Positions 8,405 to 16,904 of a stretch of DNA of 64,000 nucleotides are shown here, piece by piece. The notes below the pieces were generated by a model. That model was not told where the DNA came from. It saw nothing but the letters and a program-made list of their open reading frames with translations, and did no database searches. Position numbers and translations under genes: made by a program. Every line of letters begins with the position of its first letter. The stretch's first letter is position 1. This DNA is from Ga0077560 sp046330395. Its GTDB lineage: Bacteria; Actinomycetota; Thermoleophilia; Miltoncostaeales; Miltoncostaeaceae. The stretch lies in assembly GCA_046330395.1 (NCBI GenBank), contig JAXLSS010000001.1:186001-250000 (forward strand). The letters are read 5' to 3'.

Positions 8405-8994
8405 ACGTCCTGCGGCGACCCCTCGGGCGCGGCGGGCTCGTGGTGGGGGTGGCGGCGCTGGTGGCCCTGGCGCTGGTGCTGGGCCGCAACGGTGACCCCG
8501 GGCCCGTGGGCACCCCGCTGTCGCGGCTGAAGGGCGTCACGGTGGGTGCGGGCGGCGGCGGGGACCTCACCACGGCCGCGAGGGCCCGCGCGCGGGCCTT
8601 CGCCGACTGGTCGGCGGTCCTGAGCAAGGTCGGCCTGGACGCGGTGACGCCGGCGTCCGCCGCCGCCGGCCACCTGCCGCAGCCCCCGTCGTGGGCGCCG
8701 GCCGACCCCCTGGCCGGCGCGGTGGTGCGCGCGGGGATCGACGCCGCCGACGCGGTGCTGGGCCGCCTGGGCGTGCGGTCCCGGCTGGTGCAGGAGCGCA
8801 TCGACCACCCGCAGCGGGCCGCGGCGCTGCTGGCGGCCCGCGATCGCGTGCTGGCATGCCTGGCGGGGGTGTGGGGGGCCGGTCTGGTGCCCCTGCCGCG
8901 CCTGGTGGCGCAGGCACCGGCCGGCACCGCGGATGCCCTCACCCGCGGCGCGCGCGCCCGCGACGCGTCCGCCTGCGACCTGTTCCCCGCATGA
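8401..8994 (+). CDS. Membrane-anchored or secreted protein of unknown function
   Basis: From the GTG at 8401 the frame gives 197 residues: a short basic start (VNVLRRPLGRG), one hydrophobic helix at about 12-28 (LVVGVAALVALALVL) and an alanine-rich, probably helical extracytoplasmic domain with two cysteines (CLAG near residue 152 and SACDLF near the C-terminus). No known family was recognised. The start overlaps the holB stop (GTGA) and the stop overlaps the next ATG (ATGA), so it is firmly embedded in the operon. Confidence 0.75.
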   Translation: MNVLRRPLGRGGLVVGVAALVALALVLGRNGDPGPVGTPLSRLKGVTVGAGGGGDLTTAARARARAFADWSAVLSKVGLDAVTPASAAAGHLPQPPSWAPADPLAGAVVRAGIDAADAVLGRLGVRSRLVQERIDHPQRAAALLAARDRVLACLAGVWGAGLVPLPRLVAQAPAGTADALTRGARARDASACDLFPA

Positions 8995-9845
8995 CGGCGC
9001 TGCTGTTCGGGGGGCTCACGGCGCTGGTGTGGGCCACGGGCGCCATCACCTCCTCGCGTTCGGCCCGCCGCGTGGGCCCCCTGCGCACCCTGTCGTGGGT
9101 GATGCTGGTGGGCCTGGTGCTGGCGGTTCCGCTGGCGGTGTGGGCCGGCACGCCGCGCGGCGGGCTCCACGCGGGCACCATCGTCTGGCTGGCCCTGGCG
9201 GGTGCCACCAACGTGGCGGGCCTGGGGTGCTCGTACGCGGCGTTCGCGCGCGGGCATGTGGGCGTGGTGGCCGCCCTGGTGTCCACCGAGGGTGCGCTGG
9301 CCGCGGCGCTGTCGATCCTGGCCGGTGAGCGGCCGGGGCCGTGGACGCTGGTGGGCCTGGGGCTGGCCACGGTGGGCGTGGCCTTCGTGGCCTCCGGCAC
9401 CCGGGCCACATCCACCCCGGATGCGGGCGACGGGCGGGCCACGGCCGTGCTGCTGGCCATGGTGGCCGCGCTGATGTTCGGCGTCACCCTGTACGCCAGC
9501 GGCCACGTCTCCAGCCAGGTGCCGGCCGGGTGGGTGGCGCTGCCGGCCCGGGTGGTCGGGGTGGCGGCGGTGCTGGGCGCCCTGCCGTTCGGCGTCCGGC
9601 CGGGCCGCCCGTCCCGGCGCCTGCACTGGGCCGCGGTGACCGGGGTGCTGGAGGTGGTGGGCCTGGTGTGTTTCGCGCTGGGGGCGCGCGACAGCATCGC
9701 GGTGACCAGCGTGGTGGGAAGTCAGTTCAGCGCGCTGGCCGCCGTGGGCGCCTTCCTCATCGACGGGGAACGGCTGTCCCCCCGACAGATCGGGGGGATC
9801 GCCTGGATCGCCGTCGGCGTGGCCGTGGTGGCCGGCACCGCGTAG
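8991..9845 (+). CDS. EamA/DMT-superfamily membrane transporter
   Basis: At 284 residues the protein has ten predicted hydrophobic helices in two similar halves, the layout of EamA drug/metabolite transporters. The second half ends SVVGSQFSALAAVGAFLIDGERL followed by IGGIAWIAVGVAVVAGTA, matching the conserved last EamA helices (GE...Q..G...I..G). The cargo is unknown; relatives export amino acids or other metabolites. The ATG at 8991 overlaps the previous stop by 4 bp. It ends the operon, 9 bp before the convergent PRC-barrel gene. Confidence 0.85.
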   Translation: MTALLFGGLTALVWATGAITSSRSARRVGPLRTLSWVMLVGLVLAVPLAVWAGTPRGGLHAGTIVWLALAGATNVAGLGCSYAAFARGHVGVVAALVSTEGALAAALSILAGERPGPWTLVGLGLATVGVAFVASGTRATSTPDAGDGRATAVLLAMVAALMFGVTLYASGHVSSQVPAGWVALPARVVGVAAVLGALPFGVRPGRPSRRLHWAAVTGVLEVVGLVCFALGARDSIAVTSVVGSQFSALAAVGAFLIDGERLSPRQIGGIAWIAVGVAVVAGTA

Positions 9846-9854
9846 CGGTCGCCG

Positions 9855-10382
9855 TCAGGCGAACCCGGGCACAGCCGGGCCGTGGTGCTCCACCGGCACC
9901 GGGCGGACCCTCACCCGCGTGCGGGTGCCGCGGGCCGCCAGGGGCCCGCCCATGTCGTCGGTGGCACCCCACTCGGCCTGGGCCGACAGCAGGTGGCGGT
10001 GCAGAGCATCGCTGTGCGGCGACGACTCGTCGTGGTCCAGCCACTCGTCACAGTTGTCGTCCCATGGTCGCAGCGGGGTGCCGAAGTGGGCCGACACCTC
10101 CAGCTCGCACGCGTAGGGGATGGCGTCACCCGGCGCGCAGGCGGGGGAGCTGTGCACCAGGGCCGCGGTATGCGGCAGCACCAACACCCGCCCGTCGTCG
10201 GTGAGGCCGTCCACCGGCACCACGCGCAGCGCGGTTCCGAACCGCCCCACGGTGATGCCCACGTAGCGGGCACGGCCCAGGTGGTCGGTGTGCACCACCT
10301 CGACCCGGCCGAGGTACACCCCCTCGGACGATGTGACGTCACGCCCCGCCAGCTCTCTCATGCCGAACCGCCGAACGCCCAT
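9855..10382 (-). CDS. PRC-barrel domain protein
   Basis: This protein has 175 residues. The first ~80 (FGMRELAGRDVTSSEGVYLGRVEVVHTD through RYVGITVGRFG and RVVPVDGL) match the PRC-barrel fold found in RimM and photosynthetic reaction-centre H subunits. The remaining ~95 residues are acidic and histidine-rich (DDNCDEWLDHDESSPHSDALHRH) and match nothing known. The ATG at 10382 was chosen because GGGAGGGGAG immediately precedes it. The protein is probably cytosolic. PRC-barrel proteins of this type often bind RNA or act in stress responses; nothing local narrows the role. Confidence 0.8.
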   Translation of the reverse strand: MGVRRFGMRELAGRDVTSSEGVYLGRVEVVHTDHLGRARYVGITVGRFGTALRVVPVDGLTDDGRVLVLPHTAALVHSSPACAPGDAIPYACELEVSAHFGTPLRPWDDNCDEWLDHDESSPHSDALHRHLLSAQAEWGATDDMGGPLAARGTRTRVRVRPVPVEHHGPAVPGFA

Positions 10383-10597
10383 CTCCCCTCCCGATGTCCG
10401 TATCGCACGCACCTCGGTGCGCACCCGTGGAACGAGGTTCGGGCAACGTGGGGAGCGCCCAACCCCTCGGGTGACGCACTACTGTTGTACCTCAACCGGA
10501 GGCTCGGCCCAAGAGGGTTCGCGGTGAACGCGTGCGCCACCGGGTACGTTCATCCCGAACCGGTGCTGCGCCGGCGACACGACGAGGGGAAGTCCGC

Positions 10598-10705
10598 GTG
10601 CTGAACAAGACCATCCTGCGCCGGCTGATGGTGGCCGTGATCCCGGTGCTGTGGAGCGCCTACCGGGCCTACAAGCGCGACAAGCGCCGCGCGCGCCGGG
10701 TGTGA
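10598..10705 (+). CDS. Very small basic protein (35 residues)
   Basis: A GTG at 10598 with GAGGGGAA about 6 nt upstream opens a 35-residue frame: VLNKTILRRLMVAVIPVLW followed by a lysine/arginine-rich tail (YKRDKRRARRV). A short hydrophobic stretch followed by a strongly basic tail suggests a membrane-associated micropeptide. No family was recognised. The frame is too short to be certain, but the ribosome-binding site and amino-acid composition support it. Confidence 0.5.
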   Translation: MLNKTILRRLMVAVIPVLWSAYRAYKRDKRRARRV

Positions 10706-10755
10706 CGCACGGCGGGGGCCGCCCCGCGTGAGGGCGGCCACCGGGTCCGGGTGCG

Positions 10756-12426
10756 TCAGTCGCCGCCCTGGGCGGGCTGGCGGACCAGCTCCTGGGTGAC
10801 GTTCATGCCGTGCTGGTTGGTGAAGAACACCCGCCAGCCCTGGCGGAACGGGGTGGGGGTCACCGCACCCATCATCCCCTTCACCGTCGGGTCGCCGTTG
10901 CTGGCGATGATGCCGGTGATCTCGTTGTCGGCGTTGCGGAACGTCGCCACCGCGTCACGGCCCTGGGCGTAGAACCGCACCGCCTTGGGCTGCGCGGCGG
11001 TCACGTCGATGAGGTAGGCCGAGTCGGTGGCCTTGCGCTGGGTGTGCAGCGTGTCGCCGGCGTCCTCCACCGTCATCAGCTGGGTGCGGGTGAGGAAGTT
11101 GAGGTTGTCCAGCCCGGTGTGGGCCTTGTCGCCCACGTAGGTGATGGACAGCGTGCCGGTGTCCGCCGACGGGGCGGCCTGGCTGAGCCGGTAGACGCCG
11201 CCGAACTGGCCGTAGGCCGCGCCCGAGCCCTTGTCGGCGTTGGTGTCGCCGGTCTCGGTGAAGAAGAACTCCTTGAAGGAGGTGCCCGGGCGGAACGCGC
11301 CGTTCTCGGGCCGCTTGAAGGGCGTGCCGCCCTTGGTCTTGGCCAGTGCGTTCGGGTCGAACGAGGCCGTGCCGTCCACCGCCGTGTCGTGGATGGTGAC
11401 CCACTTGGTCGCGAAGGTGAGCCCCGGGGTGTGCAGGTCCTTGAGGTCCTGGCTGGTCACCTGGGCCTCCAGGCAGGCGTCCGTGGCCGGGGCCGGGCAC
11501 GCCGCGAATTTGATGGCCGGGTTGCCCGTGGCCCGGGAGGCCACCTGCAGCACCTGCAGCTTGCCGCCCTTGGTGAGGTCGGTCCTGTCGGTGGGCACCA
11601 GGCGGTACACGAAGCTGTTGGCCACGCGGGCGTTGTCCAGGGGGCTGGCCGAGCTGGGGCTGGCCCCGCCGGCGTCCTCCACCAGCCACACGTTGCCGGC
11701 GTTGTCCACGCTGATGCCCTCGTAGCTGCCGCGGCCGAACACCCCGACCATGTCGGTGACGGTGCTGGGCAGGTTGGCGGTGGACTGCCAGATGCCGCCG
11801 ATCTTGTTGCCCTCCTCGCCCGAGAACAGCAGCGTCTGGCTGAAGGGGTTCCAGATGGAGCCGTCGATGGCCGGGATCTGGTTGCCGGCCTTGTCGGCGC
11901 CGGCCAGCAGCGTCACGCGGTGCGCCTGGTCGGCGTCCAGGTTGATGCGGGTGAGGTAGCCCACGTTGGCGGGGCCCGCCTCGTGGCCCTGGTACAGGAA
12001 CCGGCGGCCGTAGTCGTAGGTGGGGTCGGCGCCCTTGATGACGCCCTTCGGGAACACCAGGTACGTGTTCTTGTCGGGCTCCGACAGGGTGCCCATGGTG
12101 CCCGTGGCGGCCAGCATGGGGCCGTCGCCGTACATGCCGTAGCGGTCGATGGCGATGGGGGCGGCCGGCGCGGCGATGCCCAGCGGCGCGCTGCCGGTGA
12201 CCGTGCCGGGGTTCTCCAGCAGGTAGGTCCCGTCGGCCACCGTGTGGGTGACGTACCCGGGCGTGATGACGTTGGGCACGGGGGTGCCGTCCTGCTTGGG
12301 CTGGGCGGTGGGGATGTCGGTGAAGCCCACCCCGCCCGGCTCGGCGAGGGCGATGGCGGCACCGGCGGCGAGGGCGGTGACCGAGAGGGCGGCGGCGATG
12401 AACCTGCGGCGCGGCGGCGTGGGCAC
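10756..12426 (-). CDS. PhoX/DUF839-type secreted protein (putative alkaline phosphatase)
   Basis: The 556-residue protein starts with a signal peptide, RRRFIAAALSVTALAAGAAIALA, with cleavage near residue 30. The mature part matches the DUF839/PhoX propeller family: DGSIWNPFSQTLLFSGEEG, YEGISVDNAGNVWLVED, FKEFFFTETGDTN and NGDPTVKGMMG. PhoX enzymes are Ca/Fe-dependent phosphatases that release phosphate from organic esters outside the cell; activity of this relative is unproven. The GTG at 12426 was chosen because AAGGAG lies 7 nt upstream. It is divergent from typA, and two short repeated sequences lie between them. Confidence 0.82.
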   Translation of the reverse strand: MPTPPRRRFIAAALSVTALAAGAAIALAEPGGVGFTDIPTAQPKQDGTPVPNVITPGYVTHTVADGTYLLENPGTVTGSAPLGIAAPAAPIAIDRYGMYGDGPMLAATGTMGTLSEPDKNTYLVFPKGVIKGADPTYDYGRRFLYQGHEAGPANVGYLTRINLDADQAHRVTLLAGADKAGNQIPAIDGSIWNPFSQTLLFSGEEGNKIGGIWQSTANLPSTVTDMVGVFGRGSYEGISVDNAGNVWLVEDAGGASPSSASPLDNARVANSFVYRLVPTDRTDLTKGGKLQVLQVASRATGNPAIKFAACPAPATDACLEAQVTSQDLKDLHTPGLTFATKWVTIHDTAVDGTASFDPNALAKTKGGTPFKRPENGAFRPGTSFKEFFFTETGDTNADKGSGAAYGQFGGVYRLSQAAPSADTGTLSITYVGDKAHTGLDNLNFLTRTQLMTVEDAGDTLHTQRKATDSAYLIDVTAAQPKAVRFYAQGRDAVATFRNADNEITGIIASNGDPTVKGMMGAVTPTPFRQGWRVFFTNQHGMNVTQELVRQPAQGGD

Positions 12427-12483
12427 GCGTGGTCTCCTTGAGACGAGGGAAGGGTGCGCACCCAGGGGGTGGTGCGCGGCCAC

Positions 12484-12554
12484 GATGTTCCCCGCATCGC
12501 CGCCGCCGGAGGTTGCAGCGGTGTGGCCTTCGCGCGACAGGATGTTTCCGCATC
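12484..12554. promoter_or_regulatory. Two copies of a GATG-N-CATC motif between phoX-like gene and typA
   Basis: GATGTTCCCCGCATC (12484-12498) and GATGTTTCCGCATC (12541-12554) are near-identical and each is a small inverted repeat (GATG...CATC). They lie in the divergent promoter region. They may be operator sites for the phosphatase-like gene, but no regulator can be named. Confidence 0.3.
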
Positions 12555-12593
12555 CACGGCCCCGGGTTGCCGCGGCCGCTACCATGCGCCGCC

Positions 12594-14438
12594 GTGGCTC
12601 ACCGAGACGACTTGAGAAACATCGCGATCGTGGCCCACGTCGACCACGGCAAGACCACCCTGGTGGACGCCATGCTGTGGCAGACGGGCGCCTTCCGCGA
12701 CAACCAGGACGTGGCCGACCGGGTCATGGACAGCAACGACCTGGAGCGTGAGAAGGGCATCACGATCCTGGCCAAGAACACCGCCGTGAACTACGGCGGC
12801 GTCACCATCAACGTGGTGGACACACCCGGGCACGCCGACTTCGGCGGCGAGGTGGAGCGCGGCCTGTTCATGGTGGACGGCGTGGCGCTGCTGGTGGACG
12901 CCAGCGAGGGGCCGCTGCCCCAGACCCGCTTCGTGCTGAGCAAGGCCCTGGCCCACGGCCTGCCCGTGGTGCTGGTGGTGAACAAGGTGGACCGCCCCGA
13001 CGCCCGCATCGCCGAGGTGGTGGACGAGGTCTACGAGCTGTTCATGGACCTGGACGCCGACGAGCACCAGATCGACTTCCCGATCGTCTACTGCAACGCC
13101 AAGGCCGGGCAGGCCTCGCTCACCCAGGGCGAGCCGGGCACCGACCTCACGCCGCTGTTCGAGACCCTGCTCAGCCACGTGCCGCCGCCGGACTTCGATC
13201 CCGAGCACCCCATGCAGGCGCTGGTGACCAACCTGGATGCCTCCCAGTACGTGGGCCGGCTGGCGCTGTGCCGCGTGCGCCACGGCACCATCCGTCGCGG
13301 GCAGCAGGTGGCCTGGTGCCGCGCGGACGGCAGCGTGGAGCGGGCCAAGATCACCGAGCTGTACCTCACCCGGGCGCTCGAGCGCGTGGATGCCGACCAG
13401 GCCGGTCCCGGTGACCTCATCGCGGTGGCCGGGCTGCCCGAGGTGACCATCGGCGACACGCTGGCCGACCCGGAGGACGTGCGGCCCCTGTCGGTGCTCA
13501 GCGTGGACGAGCCCAGCATGTCGGTGGTGATCGGCATCAACACCTCGCCCCTGGCCGGGCGGGAGGGCTCCAAGCTCACCGCGCGCATGCTGCGCGCCCG
13601 CCTGGACCAGGAGCTTGTGGGCAACGTCAGCCTGCGCGTGCTGGACACCGAGCGGCCCGACGCCTGGGAGGTGCAGGGCCGTGGCGAGCTGCAGCTGGCG
13701 GTGCTGGTGGAGACCATGCGCCGGGAGGGCTTCGAGCTGACGGTGGGACGGCCGCAGGTGGTGACCCGCGAGGTGGACGGCCGCCTGGTGGAGCCGGTGG
13801 AGCGGCTCATGGTGGACGTGCCCGAGGAGCACATGGGCGCGGTCACCCAGCTGCTGGCGGGCCGTCGCGGCCGCATGGTGGACGTGGGCAACCACGGGGC
13901 CGGCTGGGTGCGGATGACCTACCTGGTGCCCACGCGGGGTCTCATCGGCATGCGCACCGAGATGCTCACCGAGACCCGCGGCACCGCCGTGCTGCACCAG
14001 CTGTTCGAGGGCTGGGAGCCGTGGCAGGGGCCGTTGAAGGCCCGCCCCAACGGCAGCCTGGTGTCCGACCGCAGCGGCGTCACCACCACACACGCCCTGA
14101 TGGGCCTGCAGGACCGCGGCACCATGTTCGTGGGCCCCGGCGCCGACGTGTACGAGGGCGCCATCGTGGGCGAGCACAACCGGGCCGAGGACCTGGACGT
14201 CAACCCCACCCGCGAGAAGAAGCTCACCAACATCCGCAGCTCCACCGCCGATGAGCTGGTGCGGCTGGACGCCCATCGCGCCCTCACCCTGGACGAGGCG
14301 CTGGAGGTGGTGGGTGACGACGAGTGCCTGGAGGTGACCCCCTCGTCGGTGCGGCTGCGCAAGGTGGAGCTCAGCGCCACCCAGCGTGCCAAGCTCACGA
14401 AAAACCGGAAGTCGGCCGACGCCGGCCAGCGTTCCTAA
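12594..14438 (+). CDS. typA: GTP-binding protein TypA/BipA
   Basis: This 614-residue translational GTPase is close to the usual length. The G-domain motifs are intact: AHVDHGKTTL (G1), EKGITI (G2), DTPGHADFGGEVER (G3) and NKVDRPDAR (G4). The C-terminal part shows the BipA signatures RGLIGMRTEMLTETRGTAV and DVNPTREKKLTNIRSS. TypA binds the ribosome and assists 50S biogenesis under stress and cold. The GTG at 12594 is the only start placed before the first strand; it follows a TACCAT box by 8 nt, so the message is probably leaderless. The pyrophosphatase gene begins 11 bp after its stop. Confidence 0.96.
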   Translation: MAHRDDLRNIAIVAHVDHGKTTLVDAMLWQTGAFRDNQDVADRVMDSNDLEREKGITILAKNTAVNYGGVTINVVDTPGHADFGGEVERGLFMVDGVALLVDASEGPLPQTRFVLSKALAHGLPVVLVVNKVDRPDARIAEVVDEVYELFMDLDADEHQIDFPIVYCNAKAGQASLTQGEPGTDLTPLFETLLSHVPPPDFDPEHPMQALVTNLDASQYVGRLALCRVRHGTIRRGQQVAWCRADGSVERAKITELYLTRALERVDADQAGPGDLIAVAGLPEVTIGDTLADPEDVRPLSVLSVDEPSMSVVIGINTSPLAGREGSKLTARMLRARLDQELVGNVSLRVLDTERPDAWEVQGRGELQLAVLVETMRREGFELTVGRPQVVTREVDGRLVEPVERLMVDVPEEHMGAVTQLLAGRRGRMVDVGNHGAGWVRMTYLVPTRGLIGMRTEMLTETRGTAVLHQLFEGWEPWQGPLKARPNGSLVSDRSGVTTTHALMGLQDRGTMFVGPGADVYEGAIVGEHNRAEDLDVNPTREKKLTNIRSSTADELVRLDAHRALTLDEALEVVGDDECLEVTPSSVRLRKVELSATQRAKLTKNRKSADAGQRS

Positions 14439-14449
14439 GGAGACCCCAG

Positions 14450-15004
14450 ATGCATCCCTGGCATGACGTGTACGTGGACGACAAGACCGTCCAGACCTCG
14501 TTCCCGGTGGTCATCGAGGTGCCGAAGGGCAGCAAGAACAAGTACGAGCTGGACAAGTCCACGGGGCTGCTGCGCCTGGACCGGGTGCTGTACTCCGCCG
14601 TGCACTACCCCGCCGACTACGGGTTCATCCCGCGCACCTACTGCGACGACGGCGACCCGCTGGACGTGCTGGTGCTCAGCCAGGAGCCGGTGGTGCCGCT
14701 GGCCATCGTGGAGGCGCACGCCATCGGCGTGATGCGCATGCGCGACGAGAAGGGCGTGGACGACAAGATCATCGCGGTGTCCACTCAGGACCCCGCCTTC
14801 GGCGCCTACAACAACCACACCGAGCTGCCCCCGCACGTGCTCAAGGAGATGGGCCGGTTCTTCCAGGACTACAAGGCGCTGGAGAACAAGGAGGTGGTGG
14901 TGGACGACCCGCTGGGCGTGGAGGACGCCATGCAGGTCATCGCCGAGTCACTGGACCTGTACCGCCGCCTGCGCCGCGGGGACCTGCCCGACCGCGTGCA
15001 CTAA
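14450..15004 (+). CDS. ppa: Inorganic pyrophosphatase (family I)
   Basis: This 184-residue enzyme hydrolyses pyrophosphate and so drives biosynthetic reactions. The metal- and substrate-binding signature is present: EVPKGSKNKYE near residue 25, YPADYGFIP near 51 and the DGDPLDVLV box near 65. KIIAV and FFQDYKALENK complete the family pattern. The ATG at 14450 has a strong TAAGGAGA ribosome-binding site 7 nt upstream. It lies 11 bp after typA and is probably co-transcribed with it. Confidence 0.96.
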   Translation: MHPWHDVYVDDKTVQTSFPVVIEVPKGSKNKYELDKSTGLLRLDRVLYSAVHYPADYGFIPRTYCDDGDPLDVLVLSQEPVVPLAIVEAHAIGVMRMRDEKGVDDKIIAVSTQDPAFGAYNNHTELPPHVLKEMGRFFQDYKALENKEVVVDDPLGVEDAMQVIAESLDLYRRLRRGDLPDRVH

Positions 15005-15030
15005 CGGGGTCCGCCCGGCGCGCTTCAGGC

Positions 15031-16830
15031 TCAGGCCAGCGCGTCGGGTGCCGCCTCCGGCACGGGCGCGGTCCGCGCGTCCCCGTAGCCCAGCTCCACG
15101 TACAGGCCGGGTGCGATGCGAGCGAACGCGTCCACCAGGTCGGGGTCGAACTGCCGCCCGGCAAGCTCGCGCAGCTCGGCCAGCACGGCCTCCAGCGGCC
15201 ACGCGCGCTTGTACGTGCGCGAGCTCAGCAGGGCGTCGAACACGTCGCAGATGGCGCAGATGCGGCCGGACACGGGGATCTCCTGGCCGATGAGCCCGGC
15301 CGGGTACCCGGTGCCGTCCCAGCATTCGTGGTGGGTGCGGGCGATCTGCTCGGCGAAGCGCACCAGCGGGGTCTCCGAACCGGCCAGGATGTCGCCACCG
15401 ATGGTGGTGTGTTGGCGCATCACCTCCCACTCCTCGCGGGTGAGGGGCCCCTCCTTCAGCAGCACGTTGTCCGGGATGCCGATCTTGCCGATGTCGTGCA
15501 GCGCGGCGGCCAGCCGGATGGTCTCGGCCTCGGTGGGGGTGAAGCCCACGCGCAGGGCCAGCGCCTCGCACAGCCGGCCCACGCGCTCGATGTGCCGGCC
15601 GGTCTCGGCCTCGCGCGAGTCGGCCGCGGCGCCCAGCCGCTGCACCACCTCGCGCTGGGTGGCGCGCAGCTCGGCGGTGCGCTCGGCCACACGGGCCTCC
15701 AGTACCTGGGTCAGCCAGGCGTATCGCCGCCGGTCGCGCACCTCGCCCACGTACCGGGCCACGGTGGTGAACCCCGTGCCCGCCGCCAGCGCCAGCAGGG
15801 GGGCGGCCATGGTCACCACCAGGCCGTGGTCGAACAGCCACACGGCGACGGCGGTGAACGCCAGCCCCACCGCCGCGCTCCCCACCAGGGTGGGGATGAG
15901 GCGCAGACGCAGCGTCAGCAGGCCGGGCGCCAGGCCCATCAGCAGCACCACGATCCACTGGGCCCGGGTGCTCTGGGGACGCAGCGGGACCCCGTGCAGG
16001 ACCGTGCGGATGGCGTTGGCCTGTACCTCGGGGCCCGACATGGGGCGGGTGGAGGCCGGGGTGGCGTGCACGTCCTGCAGGCTGGGTGCGGTGGCGCCCA
16101 CCACCACCACGCGCCCTCGGAACGCGTCCTTGGGGAAATGCCCGTGCAGCACGCGCTCGAAGGAGTAGGTGGGGACCGTCCGGGACGGGCCCGCGTAGTC
16201 GATGATGGCCTCGCCGTGGGTGAACCAGGACCGCGGCACCCGCCGGCCCAGCGCCCGGCCCGCGGCGGCCACCGCCATGGTGTCCAGGTGGCTGAGGGCG
16301 TACGGCACACGCCGGGTGACCTCGCCGGTGTCGATGCCGAAGTTGGCGGCGGCGGCCCGCGCGTGGGCGGCCCGCAGGTTGGCGTCCCCGCCCAGCACGT
16401 TGGTGTGGCCGTCCGCGGTGGTCTCCGTGGTGGCCAGCACGACGTTGCGGGCCCGGGCCACCGCGTCGTACAGGGCGATGTCGCCGGCGGGGTGCTGCCG
16501 ATCCTGCTCGGTGAACTGCACGTCGTAGGCGATCACCCGGGCACCCGCGCGCCGCAGGATGTCCACCATCCGCGCATGCCACGCGCGCGGCCACGGCCAC
16601 TGGGCCCTCAGCCGGGAGAAGGACTCGGCGTCGATCCCCACCACCGCGACATCACCGGGCACGTGCGCCGGGCGGGCGTGGAACCGCGCATCCACGGTGT
16701 CGTCCTCCAGGCGCTGGGCCACGCCGGTGGACTGCAGGGCCACGGCGGCCAGCAGCGCGGCCACGATGGCCAGGGCCATCGCCCAGCGCAGCTTGGCCGC
16801 CGCCGGCCGCTCGGGCACCGCACTGTGCAC
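15031..16830 (-). CDS. CHASE2 sensor protein with HD-GYP c-di-GMP phosphodiesterase domain
   Basis: About 599 residues. One N-terminal helix (MALAIVAALLAAVAL) is followed by an extracytoplasmic CHASE2 domain (DDTVDARFHARP, VVGIDAESFSRL, RVIAYDVQFTE, FRGRVVVVGATAPSLQD). Three helices (about 300-370) and a short coiled coil lead into an HD-GYP domain with HDIGKIGIPD and the WDGTGYPAGL motif, which indicates c-di-GMP hydrolysis. The GTG at 16830 follows AGGTGG by 8 nt; an in-frame GTG at 16842 is an alternative. It lies 74 bp downstream of the propeller gene on the same strand. Confidence 0.92.
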   Translation of the reverse strand: MHSAVPERPAAAKLRWAMALAIVAALLAAVALQSTGVAQRLEDDTVDARFHARPAHVPGDVAVVGIDAESFSRLRAQWPWPRAWHARMVDILRRAGARVIAYDVQFTEQDRQHPAGDIALYDAVARARNVVLATTETTADGHTNVLGGDANLRAAHARAAAANFGIDTGEVTRRVPYALSHLDTMAVAAAGRALGRRVPRSWFTHGEAIIDYAGPSRTVPTYSFERVLHGHFPKDAFRGRVVVVGATAPSLQDVHATPASTRPMSGPEVQANAIRTVLHGVPLRPQSTRAQWIVVLLMGLAPGLLTLRLRLIPTLVGSAAVGLAFTAVAVWLFDHGLVVTMAAPLLALAAGTGFTTVARYVGEVRDRRRYAWLTQVLEARVAERTAELRATQREVVQRLGAAADSREAETGRHIERVGRLCEALALRVGFTPTEAETIRLAAALHDIGKIGIPDNVLLKEGPLTREEWEVMRQHTTIGGDILAGSETPLVRFAEQIARTHHECWDGTGYPAGLIGQEIPVSGRICAICDVFDALLSSRTYKRAWPLEAVLAELRELAGRQFDPDLVDAFARIAPGLYVELGYGDARTAPVPEAAPDALA

Positions 16831-16904
16831 GCCCGGGCCCACCTACCGCGGGGTGCTGGATCGGTTGGGTCTCACCCCGGGTGCGTCGGCATCGCCGGCG
16901 GGCG

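Noticed and set aside
10955..12553. Long frames on both strands over the PhoX-like gene
   Set aside because: They are shadows: Arg/His/Gly-rich, without start context or family similarity.
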